DNA of 8,504 bases, taken from contig CAAGJJ010000010.1 of NCBI GenBank assembly GCA_900770165.1, forward strand, positions 1 through 8,504. The letters are read 5' to 3'. Of this stretch, positions 1 through 6,712 are shown piece by piece (positions within the stretch are counted from its first letter, which is position 1; each line of letters begins with the position of its first letter). This DNA comes from Clostridia bacterium. GTDB lineage: Bacteria; Bacillota; Clostridia; Oscillospirales; Acutalibacteraceae. The position numbers and the translations under genes were made by a program. The notes under the pieces were generated by a model. The model had not been told where the DNA came from. It ran no database searches and saw nothing but the letters and a program-made list of their open reading frames with translations.

Positions 1-139
1 CGGCTGGGAGCCATCTCTCCAGTTTGAGGAGGGTATCGAGGAAACGGTAAAATGGTATCTTGATAACCAGGAATGGATGGATCATGTTTCTTCTGGGGAG
101 TATCAGAAGTATTATGAGAATATGTACATGAATCGATAA
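1..139 (+). CDS. rmlB: dTDP-glucose 4,6-dehydratase, C-terminal 45 residues (partial at window start)
   Basis: This is the 3' end of a gene that begins before the window; the reading frame is set by the codon at position 2 and ends with TAA at 137-139. The peptide reads GWEPSLQFEEGIEET near its start and ends YYENMYMNR. This matches the conserved tail of RmlB/RfbB: the 'LGW.P' turn, the 'F..G...TV.WYLDN..W' helix and a terminal 'YY..MY' segment, here in the version typical of Bacteroidales. RmlB is a cytoplasmic short-chain dehydrogenase-fold enzyme that uses bound NAD+ to convert dTDP-glucose to dTDP-4-keto-6-deoxyglucose, the second step to dTDP-L-rhamnose. The catalytic and NAD-binding parts lie outside, so they cannot be checked. 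Its position before wzx suggests a 6-deoxysugar in the polymer, fitting the rhamnosyltransferase-like gene downstream. Its GC content is visibly higher than that of the following genes, as expected for a conserved nucleotide-sugar gene beside a variable cassette. Confidence 0.88.
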   Translation, partial: GWEPSLQFEEGIEETVKWYLDNQEWMDHVSSGEYQKYYENMYMNR

Positions 140-509
140 AATATCAAGAGTTTTAAAGACAGATATATTAAGGCGTATTAATTATAGAGTCAAGCTGTTA
201 GAATTACTGTTGGGGGGATTTCTGATTGAGAATGTTTGATGAAATGAAAACTCCACTTTTGGGGTAGCAAAGTTAACTTCTGCTTGATTAATCCTTGAGC
301 GACAAATCTTTCAAAGTATTAATAATTTACAGGCAGAGTTAAAGTATTTATTCATTAGTGTGTTTCTGATACTGTTTTCTGTATATATGAGTAGAAATAA
401 AGTTATTTGTGATTTTTAAAACCATAATATTTGGAGTATATAAATAATGGATTAAAGTGATCAAAAGAAAGGCTGCACACTAATGAATATTTAATTATAT
501 GTTTATTTT
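140..509. other. AT-rich spacer between rmlB and wzx with no convincing gene
   Basis: This 370-base stretch holds no reading frame with a plausible start and family resemblance. Two short open frames were read, plus-strand 288-419 (no ATG start, one hydrophobic stretch) and minus-strand 310-182 (no start); neither is supported as a gene. No stem followed by a T-run is seen after rmlB. Partial matches to the Bacteroides promoter consensus (TTTG, about 19-21 bases, then TAnnTTTG) occur: GTTG at 209-212 with AATGTTTG at 231-238, and TTTG at 406-409 with AATATTTG at 426-433. Each misses a consensus position or has short spacing, so none is called. The length of the spacer and the composition change suggest the edge of a variable cassette, possibly with an internal promoter for wzx. 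Confidence 0.5.
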
Positions 510-1853
510 ATGGATAAAATTGAAAGTATTAGTTCGCAAAGAACGAAAAAAGCAAAGAAGAACATAATTGTATCCTTATTACTTAAAGGAGCATCTATGG
601 TTATTTCATTTGTTTTAATTCCGATGACAATTGGTTATTTGAGTACATATGAGTATGGTGTTTGGCTTACATTGTCTTCTTTATTGCATTGGATAGACTT
701 TATGGATATTGGATTAGGTAATGGATTGAGGAATAAACTTTCGGAATCTTTGGCTGCTAATAATATACAATTATCCAAATCGTATGTAAGTACGGCATTC
801 TTTGCTTTGGCTGCTATTATTACTGTGTTTTATGTTTTTTTTGTTGTATTGTGCTCATTCGTAGATTGGTATAGTTTGTTAAATGTAGCTCCGGAAAAAG
901 TAGAAAATTTAAAGGCTATAGTATTGATAGTAACAGGGATGATGTGCCTGAATTTCGTGTTAAAAAATATTACTTATGTATATTTTGCAAAGCAAGTAGC
1001 TCTCATAAATAATCTTGTAATATTTGCAGGTCAATTGTTTTCGTTTATATCAATCTGGATTCTTATACAAACAACTGAAGGAGCTTTGTGGAAAGTCGCA
1101 TCGATTTACTCATCTGCACCTGTCATAATTCTTCTTCTCCTGTATCCATATACTTTTGGGGTTAAGTATAAAGAGTTGAATCCTAGTCTGTTTTTTTTCA
1201 AAAAAAAATACCTAAAAGATTTACTTGGTTTAGGCGTTAGTTTTTTTTTCTTAAAAATAGGTGGACTGCTGATTTTTACGTCATCTAACTTTATCATATC
1301 TAAAGTATTGGCTCCTGATGCTGTTACTCCATACTCTATATGCCAGAAGTATTATTCTATCATAACAATGATTTTTACAATAATTGTTACCCCTATGTGG
1401 TCAGCATCTACAGAAGCATACGTTCGTGATGACATGAAATGGTTAAGAAATGCTGCAAGAAAAATGTTCTATGTCTGCTTATTACTTTTGCTCATCACAT
1501 CTATTATGACAGTATTCAATCAATTTGCATACAAAATATGGCTTAAAGATGCTGTGTTAGTTCCAATGAGTATCAATATAATTTTTGCAATTTATGTAAC
1601 AATAGTAAACGTGAGTACATGTTACTCTCATTTCCTTTTTGGTATGGGCAAATTACGACTTCAAATTTATTCAACAGTTTTTTCAGGAATTCTATTTATA
1701 GCAATTGCGCCATATCTAACGCAAATGTGGGGTATATCTGGAGCTGCAATTTCATTATGTATTGCAAATCTTCCCGCAATGGTACTAAATCCTATTCAAT
1801 TTTTCTTTGTTACAGATAAATCTAGTTCTCATTATAAAATCTGGTATAAATAA
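510..1853 (+). CDS. wzx: Wzx-type oligosaccharide (O-unit) flippase
   Basis: This 447-residue polytopic membrane protein has about 12 predicted transmembrane segments (roughly 18-40, 44-62, 94-118, 133-152, 163-186, 195-217, 238-262, 280-300, 316-338, 352-375, 383-402, 408-430). Its basic N-terminus (QRTKKAKKN) and the motif DIGLGNGLRNKL at 66-77 are typical of the polysaccharide-export branch of the MOP/MATE-like superfamily, and the length is normal. Wzx proteins flip undecaprenyl-diphosphate-linked repeat units from the cytoplasmic to the periplasmic face of the inner membrane. The ATG at 510 is chosen because an in-frame stop lies just upstream (492-494) and the basic N-terminus follows at once; no clear Shine-Dalgarno sequence is present, which is common in Bacteroidales. 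The stop is two bases from the next gene, a Wzy-type polymerase, which supports the assignment. The gene is very AT-rich and has T8, A9 and T9 runs between 1191 and 1249 (residues about 228-247). Substrate identity cannot be told from sequence. Confidence 0.9.
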   Translation: MDKIESISSQRTKKAKKNIIVSLLLKGASMVISFVLIPMTIGYLSTYEYGVWLTLSSLLHWIDFMDIGLGNGLRNKLSESLAANNIQLSKSYVSTAFFALAAIITVFYVFFVVLCSFVDWYSLLNVAPEKVENLKAIVLIVTGMMCLNFVLKNITYVYFAKQVALINNLVIFAGQLFSFISIWILIQTTEGALWKVASIYSSAPVIILLLLYPYTFGVKYKELNPSLFFFKKKYLKDLLGLGVSFFFLKIGGLLIFTSSNFIISKVLAPDAVTPYSICQKYYSIITMIFTIIVTPMWSASTEAYVRDDMKWLRNAARKMFYVCLLLLLITSIMTVFNQFAYKIWLKDAVLVPMSINIIFAIYVTIVNVSTCYSHFLFGMGKLRLQIYSTVFSGILFIAIAPYLTQMWGISGAAISLCIANLPAMVLNPIQFFFVTDKSSSHYKIWYK

Positions 1854-1855
1854 TT

Positions 1856-3133
1856 ATGGGACAGTATTTTTTAGTAATAATTAATAGTTTGTTATATATT
1901 GGACTATTATTTTGGTATTGGAAAAAAGTAAGATGTTTTAATATAGGCATACTTTTGCTTTGTTTGTGGGCTGCAACATCTGCTGGAGCAATTTATTATT
2001 ATGGTACTGGTATGTATGAGTGGAAATATCCATTTACTTTAGTGCCATTTTTATATTTATTTATTTGTGTTTTTATCTACATATTACCTGTTTTACGTTT
2101 TAGAAATGAGAAAATAGATACTATAATAACAAATGATAAAATAGTTCAGATAATAGCCGTCATTATATCATGTATAGCAATATTGCCATTTTTAGAGAAC
2201 TTTTTTCAGTTGTTTCATGTGATGGGACAAGGGGCACAAATTACAGATGTTATTAATGATCGTTATGCTGATGATACATATGATCAATATTATTATATGT
2301 CTAAATTAGGCAGAAGTCTTCAGTGGTATAATAATAATTGTGGCATAGTATCAACTTGTTTGTTGATTTATCAATTTGTTAGAAAAAGAATAAATTATTA
2401 CCTAATATTAGGTCTTTCTTGTTCAATTTTGAGTATTTATTTTGCGGCTATTAATACGGGTGCTAGATATATATTGGTGAAGAATCTCCTATTATTTATT
2501 GTATATTATATGATCTTTTTCAAGCATATTCCGCAAGTAGTTAGGCGTAAATTGAATAAGATTCTTTCTTCTGTTGCTATTTCAATATTCGTTGCTATTT
2601 CAGCTATTAGTATTTATAGATTTTCTGATATGGTAGATACAAGGATTGTTGATTTTAGTATGCTTGACTGGTTATCTCTGTATTTTTCTGAATCGTATTT
2701 GAATTTTAATGGTGACATGTGGCATATCGATAATTATCTATATGGACGAAATACTGCCTTTCTTCAACGTTATATTTTAGGAATAACAGAACATGTAGTT
2801 GGACGTGATTTTGAAAGTTTTGCTGCAGTTACACATATTCGTATGCACGTGTTTTATACGATGATTGGTGATATATATTCAGATTTTGGGCCTTATTTTA
2901 CGCCATTAGTAGTTTCTTTTGTTTCTTTGCTGTTTTGTAAAATATGCCACATTCGCAAAAAAATGCAATTAAGTAAAATCATTTTCTTTGGCATTATTGC
3001 TAAAGCTTGCTTTGTAGGATATGAATATTATACTTACAACGGTGACGAATATCAATTAATATTTACACCTTTTATATGTTTTATTATTTATTTTTTTGAA
3101 AACATTCATTCTAAATATAAATATATTAATTAA
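1856..3133 (+). CDS. wzy: Wzy-type oligosaccharide repeat-unit polymerase
   Basis: This is a 425-residue, strongly hydrophobic protein with about 10-12 membrane segments (first ones near 5-21, 29-48, 60-80, 97-115; last ones near 345-361, 373-388, 400-415). A long hydrophilic stretch at about 258-335 is probably the large periplasmic loop of Wzy polymerases. Local features resemble this poorly conserved family: NTGARYILV at 200-208 and a segment GDIYSDFGPYFTP at 338-350 ahead of a membrane helix. Wzy joins flipped repeat units at the periplasmic face, transferring the growing chain from one undecaprenyl carrier to the next unit. Because Wzy sequences diverge widely, the call rests on topology, size, these segments and its place two bases after wzx. 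The start ATG at 1856 is fixed by this spacing. An alternative membrane role, such as an O-antigen ligase-like enzyme, is less likely beside a flippase. GC content is among the lowest in the window. Confidence 0.8.
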   Translation: MGQYFLVIINSLLYIGLLFWYWKKVRCFNIGILLLCLWAATSAGAIYYYGTGMYEWKYPFTLVPFLYLFICVFIYILPVLRFRNEKIDTIITNDKIVQIIAVIISCIAILPFLENFFQLFHVMGQGAQITDVINDRYADDTYDQYYYMSKLGRSLQWYNNNCGIVSTCLLIYQFVRKRINYYLILGLSCSILSIYFAAINTGARYILVKNLLLFIVYYMIFFKHIPQVVRRKLNKILSSVAISIFVAISAISIYRFSDMVDTRIVDFSMLDWLSLYFSESYLNFNGDMWHIDNYLYGRNTAFLQRYILGITEHVVGRDFESFAAVTHIRMHVFYTMIGDIYSDFGPYFTPLVVSFVSLLFCKICHIRKKMQLSKIIFFGIIAKACFVGYEYYTYNGDEYQLIFTPFICFIIYFFENIHSKYKYIN

Positions 3134-3138
3134 AGAAT

Positions 3139-3966
3139 ATGGCATTTCAACGTGTGTTGTCAGGTATTGTTACATATAATCCTGATATAAATAGATTAAT
3201 CGAAAACATTAATGCAATTGCTACTCAGGTTACAACTGTTTTAATTGTTGATAATGGTTCGAATAATTGTAAAGAGATAGATAGTTTATTGAATAATCAT
3301 GTAAATGTCTGTATTGTATATTTACATGAAAATAAAGGTATAGCTTATGCGTTGAATCGCATTCTTTCATATGCTGAATCGCATAATTATGAGTGGTTTC
3401 TAACCTTGGATCAAGATTCAGTTGTTCCCGAAAATTTGATAGAAGAATATTCGAAAGCAACTTCGATAGATAAGGTCGCATTAATAACCTGTAACATTGT
3501 AGATAGAAATTTCGAAGATAAAGTTCCTTCTGTTGCATATGATTATGTCAGTACATGCATAACATCGGCTTGTTTGACGAATACTAGAATCGCAAGATAT
3601 GTTGGAGGTTTTGATGATACATTGTTTATTGATTCGGTAGATCATGATTTATGTATAAGAATTATTAGATCTGGTTATAAGATATATAGGATGAACAATG
3701 TAAATTTATTACATGAATTAGGACATTCTCACAAAATTAGTTTTTGGGGATTTAATTATGTTGTTTATAACCATAGTAAATTTCGCTATTATTATATTTT
3801 CAGAAATAGAATAATATTGGGAAGGAAATATGGTACAATGAAAAGTTCTATTAAATATATATTGTTGAGATTCTTTTCTATATTATTTTTTGAGAAAGAA
3901 TCTTATGCTAAAATCAAAAGTGCCATAAGCGGCACTGTAGATGGACTGAAATTTAAATTGTTATGA
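3139..3966 (+). CDS. GT2-family glycosyltransferase, rhamnosyltransferase-like
   Basis: This 275-residue cytoplasmic or membrane-associated transferase has a GT-A fold. Visible motifs in order: TYNP at 12-15 and DNGS at 38-41 (nucleotide-binding strand ends), HENKGIAYALN at 63-73, the metal-binding DxD-type LDQDS at 90-94, and the acceptor-side segment GGFDDTLFIDSVDHDLCIR at 156-174, followed by ELGHS at 193-197. The 'LDQDS' plus 'FID.VD.. .C.R' pairing is characteristic of the WbbL/RfbF-like rhamnosyltransferase subgroup of GT2, which uses dTDP-L-rhamnose. The rmlB gene upstream makes that donor plausible, but donor and linkage are inference. The length is slightly short for the subgroup (often about 290-300), with an intact core. 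It starts five bases after the wzy stop with a weak ribosome-binding site, and its TGA overlaps the ATG of the next gene (ATGA at 3963-3966), so the two are probably translationally coupled. Confidence 0.85.
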   Translation: MAFQRVLSGIVTYNPDINRLIENINAIATQVTTVLIVDNGSNNCKEIDSLLNNHVNVCIVYLHENKGIAYALNRILSYAESHNYEWFLTLDQDSVVPENLIEEYSKATSIDKVALITCNIVDRNFEDKVPSVAYDYVSTCITSACLTNTRIARYVGGFDDTLFIDSVDHDLCIRIIRSGYKIYRMNNVNLLHELGHSHKISFWGFNYVVYNHSKFRYYYIFRNRIILGRKYGTMKSSIKYILLRFFSILFFEKESYAKIKSAISGTVDGLKFKLL

Positions 3967-5480
3967 AAAAACTTACTGTTCTTTATACGCCTTTATCAAA
4001 AGCTGCATCTTTTGTGATAGAGGGAGTACAAAGGGATGATATAGAAACTGTACCTTTGTGCATACGAAATGAGTATTTATTTAAGTTTTTGTTTCGTCTT
4101 TTTTTATTAGTTAGGCTTTATAAAATGGCTGCTTATTTTCATTTTACTAGCACAACTTATAAAAAGATTAAGCAGATAGATAATAAGGTTCTGTTCTTTG
4201 ATTGCTGCCGATTGAATGAATATTGTATTGTCAATTCATTAGTACATAGTGTTGATAAATCAATATTTTTCTGGAATCCTTTAGATAATTGGAGTCATAA
4301 CAAGATATTTATAAAAGTTATGCTTCAGAACCTTCGTAATATGGGTTTTTCGCTTTATTCTTTTGATTCTGATGATTGCGCTTCCTATCAACTATTTAAA
4401 CTTAAAAACGTAAATAGAAGGGTAAATATGACAAAGAATGCAACATCCATGCAAGATTTTTACTTTATTGGTTTACCAAAGGGTAGAGAAGATGATCTTA
4501 CAAAATTAAGAACAAATCTTGAAAGTAGGGGATATACGACAAAATTTATATTTATTAAATCTAAGAAGGATTATGTTTCTCTTTTGGACAATTTAAAGAA
4601 TTCTAATAGATCAAAGTGTATCGTTGATTGGGTTGCATCAAATCAAGTTGGACTAACGTTACGTCCATTCGATGCCCTATTTTTAAAAGTCAAATTGCTT
4701 ACCAATTGTGCGGATATAATTAATCATGATTTTTATAATCCGTCAAATATATATGTTGCGACAGAAGGGTTAGATGGAATTGACGAATTCATGAATACCC
4801 CATATGTGGATGTGCCGGAAGATGTGGTTAAACAATACGATATAAATAATTGGTTAGAGGATAATTTTCTTAATTCAAACAGAATTGGGAGGGGTGAAAT
4901 AGATATTCGTTATATAACGAATTGGCAATCATTATTTTATTTTGTTAGTTGTGACCGTAAGGCAATGGGACTTGCAGATAAATCTATTTTTTTAGAATAT
5001 ATCAAAGGAAATACTGATATTGTATGCTTATATAAATATGTATTATTATTGAGATTCTATGAATTCATATCTAATAGAAGAATGATTTATGGCGGATTTT
5101 ATTCATTTGTATACTTTGTGATAAAGCATTATTTCGGTATAGTCAGGAGGCGTAAGGGAATCTATATTTCGCCAAACGTATTTGCTCCTGGTCTTAAAAT
5201 AGTACATCCTGGGTATATTTGGGTCGATAATTCTTCAGTAATAGGTTTAAACTGTACTGTTCTTCCGAGAGTACTTCTGGGGAAGAAACATCCTGGGTTA
5301 TCAGCACCAAACATTTTCATTGGAAACAATTGTTATATTGGTACAGGAGCTACAATATTAGGGGGTATCAAAATTGGCAATAATGTAACTATAGCTGCAG
5401 GAGCTGTTGTTGTAAAAGATGTTCCAGATAATTGTATAGTTGCTGGTAATCCAGCAAAAATTATCAAATATAAAATATGA
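3963..5480 (+). CDS. Fusion of a GT-B-like (CgeB-type) sugar transferase and a serine-acetyltransferase-type LbH domain
   Basis: This 505-residue protein appears to have two enzyme modules. Residues 1 to about 305 resemble a GT-B-like family of capsule/LPS biosynthesis proteins, often loosely annotated as CgeB-like or lipopolysaccharide biosynthesis protein. Landmarks are FFWNP at 102-106, SFDSDDCASY at 133-142, FIGLPKGRED at 168-177 and a C-terminal donor-site-like stretch from VDWVASNQVGLTLRPFDAL (221-239) to HDFYNPSNIYV (255-265). Residues about 314-505 look like a complete serine-acetyltransferase/WcaB-type module: a helical lead-in with the family's 'D+.A.G' element (DRKAMG, 331-336), then hexapeptide repeats from about 409. 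Likely catalytic histidines are H415 (KIVHPG) and H443 (GKKHPG), and the end is GNPAKIIKY. These two modules are normally separate neighbouring genes, so this may be a real fusion. It would transfer a sugar and acetylate the repeat unit or a precursor; substrates are unknown. The start overlaps the previous stop by 4 bases. Confidence 0.78.
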   Translation: MKKLTVLYTPLSKAASFVIEGVQRDDIETVPLCIRNEYLFKFLFRLFLLVRLYKMAAYFHFTSTTYKKIKQIDNKVLFFDCCRLNEYCIVNSLVHSVDKSIFFWNPLDNWSHNKIFIKVMLQNLRNMGFSLYSFDSDDCASYQLFKLKNVNRRVNMTKNATSMQDFYFIGLPKGREDDLTKLRTNLESRGYTTKFIFIKSKKDYVSLLDNLKNSNRSKCIVDWVASNQVGLTLRPFDALFLKVKLLTNCADIINHDFYNPSNIYVATEGLDGIDEFMNTPYVDVPEDVVKQYDINNWLEDNFLNSNRIGRGEIDIRYITNWQSLFYFVSCDRKAMGLADKSIFLEYIKGNTDIVCLYKYVLLLRFYEFISNRRMIYGGFYSFVYFVIKHYFGIVRRRKGIYISPNVFAPGLKIVHPGYIWVDNSSVIGLNCTVLPRVLLGKKHPGLSAPNIFIGNNCYIGTGATILGGIKIGNNVTIAAGAVVVKDVPDNCIVAGNPAKIIKYKI

Positions 5481-5649
5481 TGAGTGTTTTATTGTCTGTT
5501 CCTTCGGATTAAGGGAAAACCACAAAAGAGTTATCAATGGTGATGACTAAATAAAGATGTGTTTAAACATTAATAAAGAAGTTTCCGGAATTTGTTCCCC
5601 TAAAAAAGAATGTTTAAATAACAATGAATTATTTATAATATTATAGTAT
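5481..5649. other. 169-base spacer separating two gene clusters
   Basis: Genes on either side of this spacer overlap or nearly touch, so this break may mark the start of a second transcription unit. It contains a 10-base palindrome TGTTTAAACA at 5560-5569 and a partial copy TGTTTAAA at 5611-5618, a short GGAA-TTTG-TTCC stem at 5587-5598, and an imperfect stem TTCCTT/AAGGGAA at 5499-5517 that lacks a following T-run. TTTG at 5591-5594 could serve as a Bacteroides -33 box, but no TAnnTTTG follows at the right distance. No terminator or promoter is called. Confidence 0.4.
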
Positions 5650-6705
5650 ATGAAAATTTTATTTGTCGTCCGTTCTGTAGGCATGGGTGGTGCAACCAAG
5701 CAATTGGCTATGACAGCTAATGCTTTGGCAGAAAAAGGACATAAGGTATCGGTATATTCATATTGTTGGAATAAAACTTATGAAGGTTTTTCTAACGAGG
5801 TTAAATATATTCCTTCAAAGGAATATGGAAAAATAGGAGAATATTTATATGCGGTGTATGATATTCGACAAACAATAAGAAAGGAACATCCTGATGTCGT
5901 GATTTCTTGGCGTGCTAATGCGGGATGTTTCACGCGTCTTGCCACTTTAGGGATAAAATGCAAGGTCGTTTATAGTGAACGCACAGATCCTTACATGGAG
6001 ACTTCGAAATTCTTGAAGTTTGCAACTTGGGTATCTGGATTTTCTGATGGAGGAGTATTCCAAACAGAAAAGGCAAGAGCCTATTATCCAAGATTAGTAT
6101 CAAAAGCTACTGTTATTCCAAATCCTTTTGACTGTAAGGTTATGCCAGATATTGTGCCATTGGAAAAGCGTAGAAAAGAAATAGCTTGTGTAGGCAGGTT
6201 TTTTATGGTTCAGAAAAGACAAGATGTTATGCTTGATGCATTTCGATTGGTTCATGATGAATTACAAGATTATCGGCTTGTATTCTATGGCGACGGTGTT
6301 GATTTTGAGAAGGTAAAGCAGTTGGCTAAAGAAAAAGGATTACAAGAATATGTTGATTTTATAGGGGCAGTCAAAGATGTTGTCAATCAAATAAAAGGAA
6401 GCCGTCTGCTTGTTCTCTCTTCTGATTACGAGGGTATTCCAAATGTGATTCTTGAAGCTTTTGCTGCTGGTACTCCTGTTGTGGCAACCGATTGTAGTCC
6501 AGGAGGGGCAAGAGTTCTAATAGATAATGAAAAGAATGGTTTCATTGTTCCTATACGGGATGCTGCGTCATTGGCTCAAAAAAGTATGCAATTAATCGGT
6601 GATGATAAATTGTCTATGGAATTTATTGCCGAGAGCAGAAAAAAACTATCGTTATTTAAGTATGAAAAAATAGCAGATCTTTGGAATGAATACATCAAAA
6701 AATAA
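5650..6705 (+). CDS. GT4-family glycosyltransferase (GT-B fold)
   Basis: This 351-residue retaining glycosyltransferase has the usual two Rossmann-like halves. The N-terminal acceptor domain carries MKILFVVRSVGMGGATKQL, with the glycine-rich loop at 11-14, and SERTDP at 109-114. The hinge is marked by VIPNPFD (155-161). The C-terminal donor domain has VGRF...KRQD (181-191), YGDG (213-216) and the EX7E signature E261/E269 in YEGIPNVILEAFAAGTPVV, followed by DCSPGGARVLI (281-291), which would contact the nucleotide and donor phosphates. All key elements are present and the length is normal. It likely adds one sugar to the undecaprenyl-linked repeat unit at the cytoplasmic face; donor and linkage cannot be read from sequence. 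An in-frame TAG at 5644-5646 immediately precedes the ATG, fixing the start. No strong Shine-Dalgarno sequence is seen. Its end lies within a few bases of, or overlaps, the acetyltransferase gene that follows. Confidence 0.88.
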   Translation: MKILFVVRSVGMGGATKQLAMTANALAEKGHKVSVYSYCWNKTYEGFSNEVKYIPSKEYGKIGEYLYAVYDIRQTIRKEHPDVVISWRANAGCFTRLATLGIKCKVVYSERTDPYMETSKFLKFATWVSGFSDGGVFQTEKARAYYPRLVSKATVIPNPFDCKVMPDIVPLEKRRKEIACVGRFFMVQKRQDVMLDAFRLVHDELQDYRLVFYGDGVDFEKVKQLAKEKGLQEYVDFIGAVKDVVNQIKGSRLLVLSSDYEGIPNVILEAFAAGTPVVATDCSPGGARVLIDNEKNGFIVPIRDAASLAQKSMQLIGDDKLSMEFIAESRKKLSLFKYEKIADLWNEYIKK

Positions 6706-6712
6706 TAATCCT

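Noticed and set aside
209..238. Candidate promoter GTTG, 18 bases, AATGTTTG
   Set aside because: One mismatch in each box and short spacing; it is over 270 bases from wzx, and similar partial matches are frequent in AT-rich sequence.
288..419. Plus-strand 43-codon open frame with a hydrophobic stretch (YLFISVFLILFSVYM) before wzx
   Set aside because: It has no start codon near its beginning, no recognisable family and no ribosome-binding site; such frames are expected by chance in AT-rich DNA.
406..433. Candidate promoter TTTG, 16 bases, AATATTTG just before wzx
   Set aside because: The spacing is clearly too short for the Bacteroides consensus and the -7 box lacks its leading T.
1106..1297. 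Minus-strand and other-frame reading frames inside wzx, the GT2 gene and both GT4 genes (e.g. 1106-1297, 3230-3538, 7596-7922, 7926-8162)
   Set aside because: They lie wholly within well-supported plus-strand genes and show no family features; they are frame shadows.
5499..5517. Hairpin TTCCTT/AAGGGAA after the fusion gene, considered as a terminator
   Set aside because: The stem is weak with a bulge and is followed by AAAACCAC rather than a T-run.
6686..6712. Upstream ATG at 6686 as the start of the small acetyltransferase
   Set aside because: It overlaps the preceding gene by 20 bases and adds only low-complexity residues outside the fold; not excluded, but 6713 is preferred.
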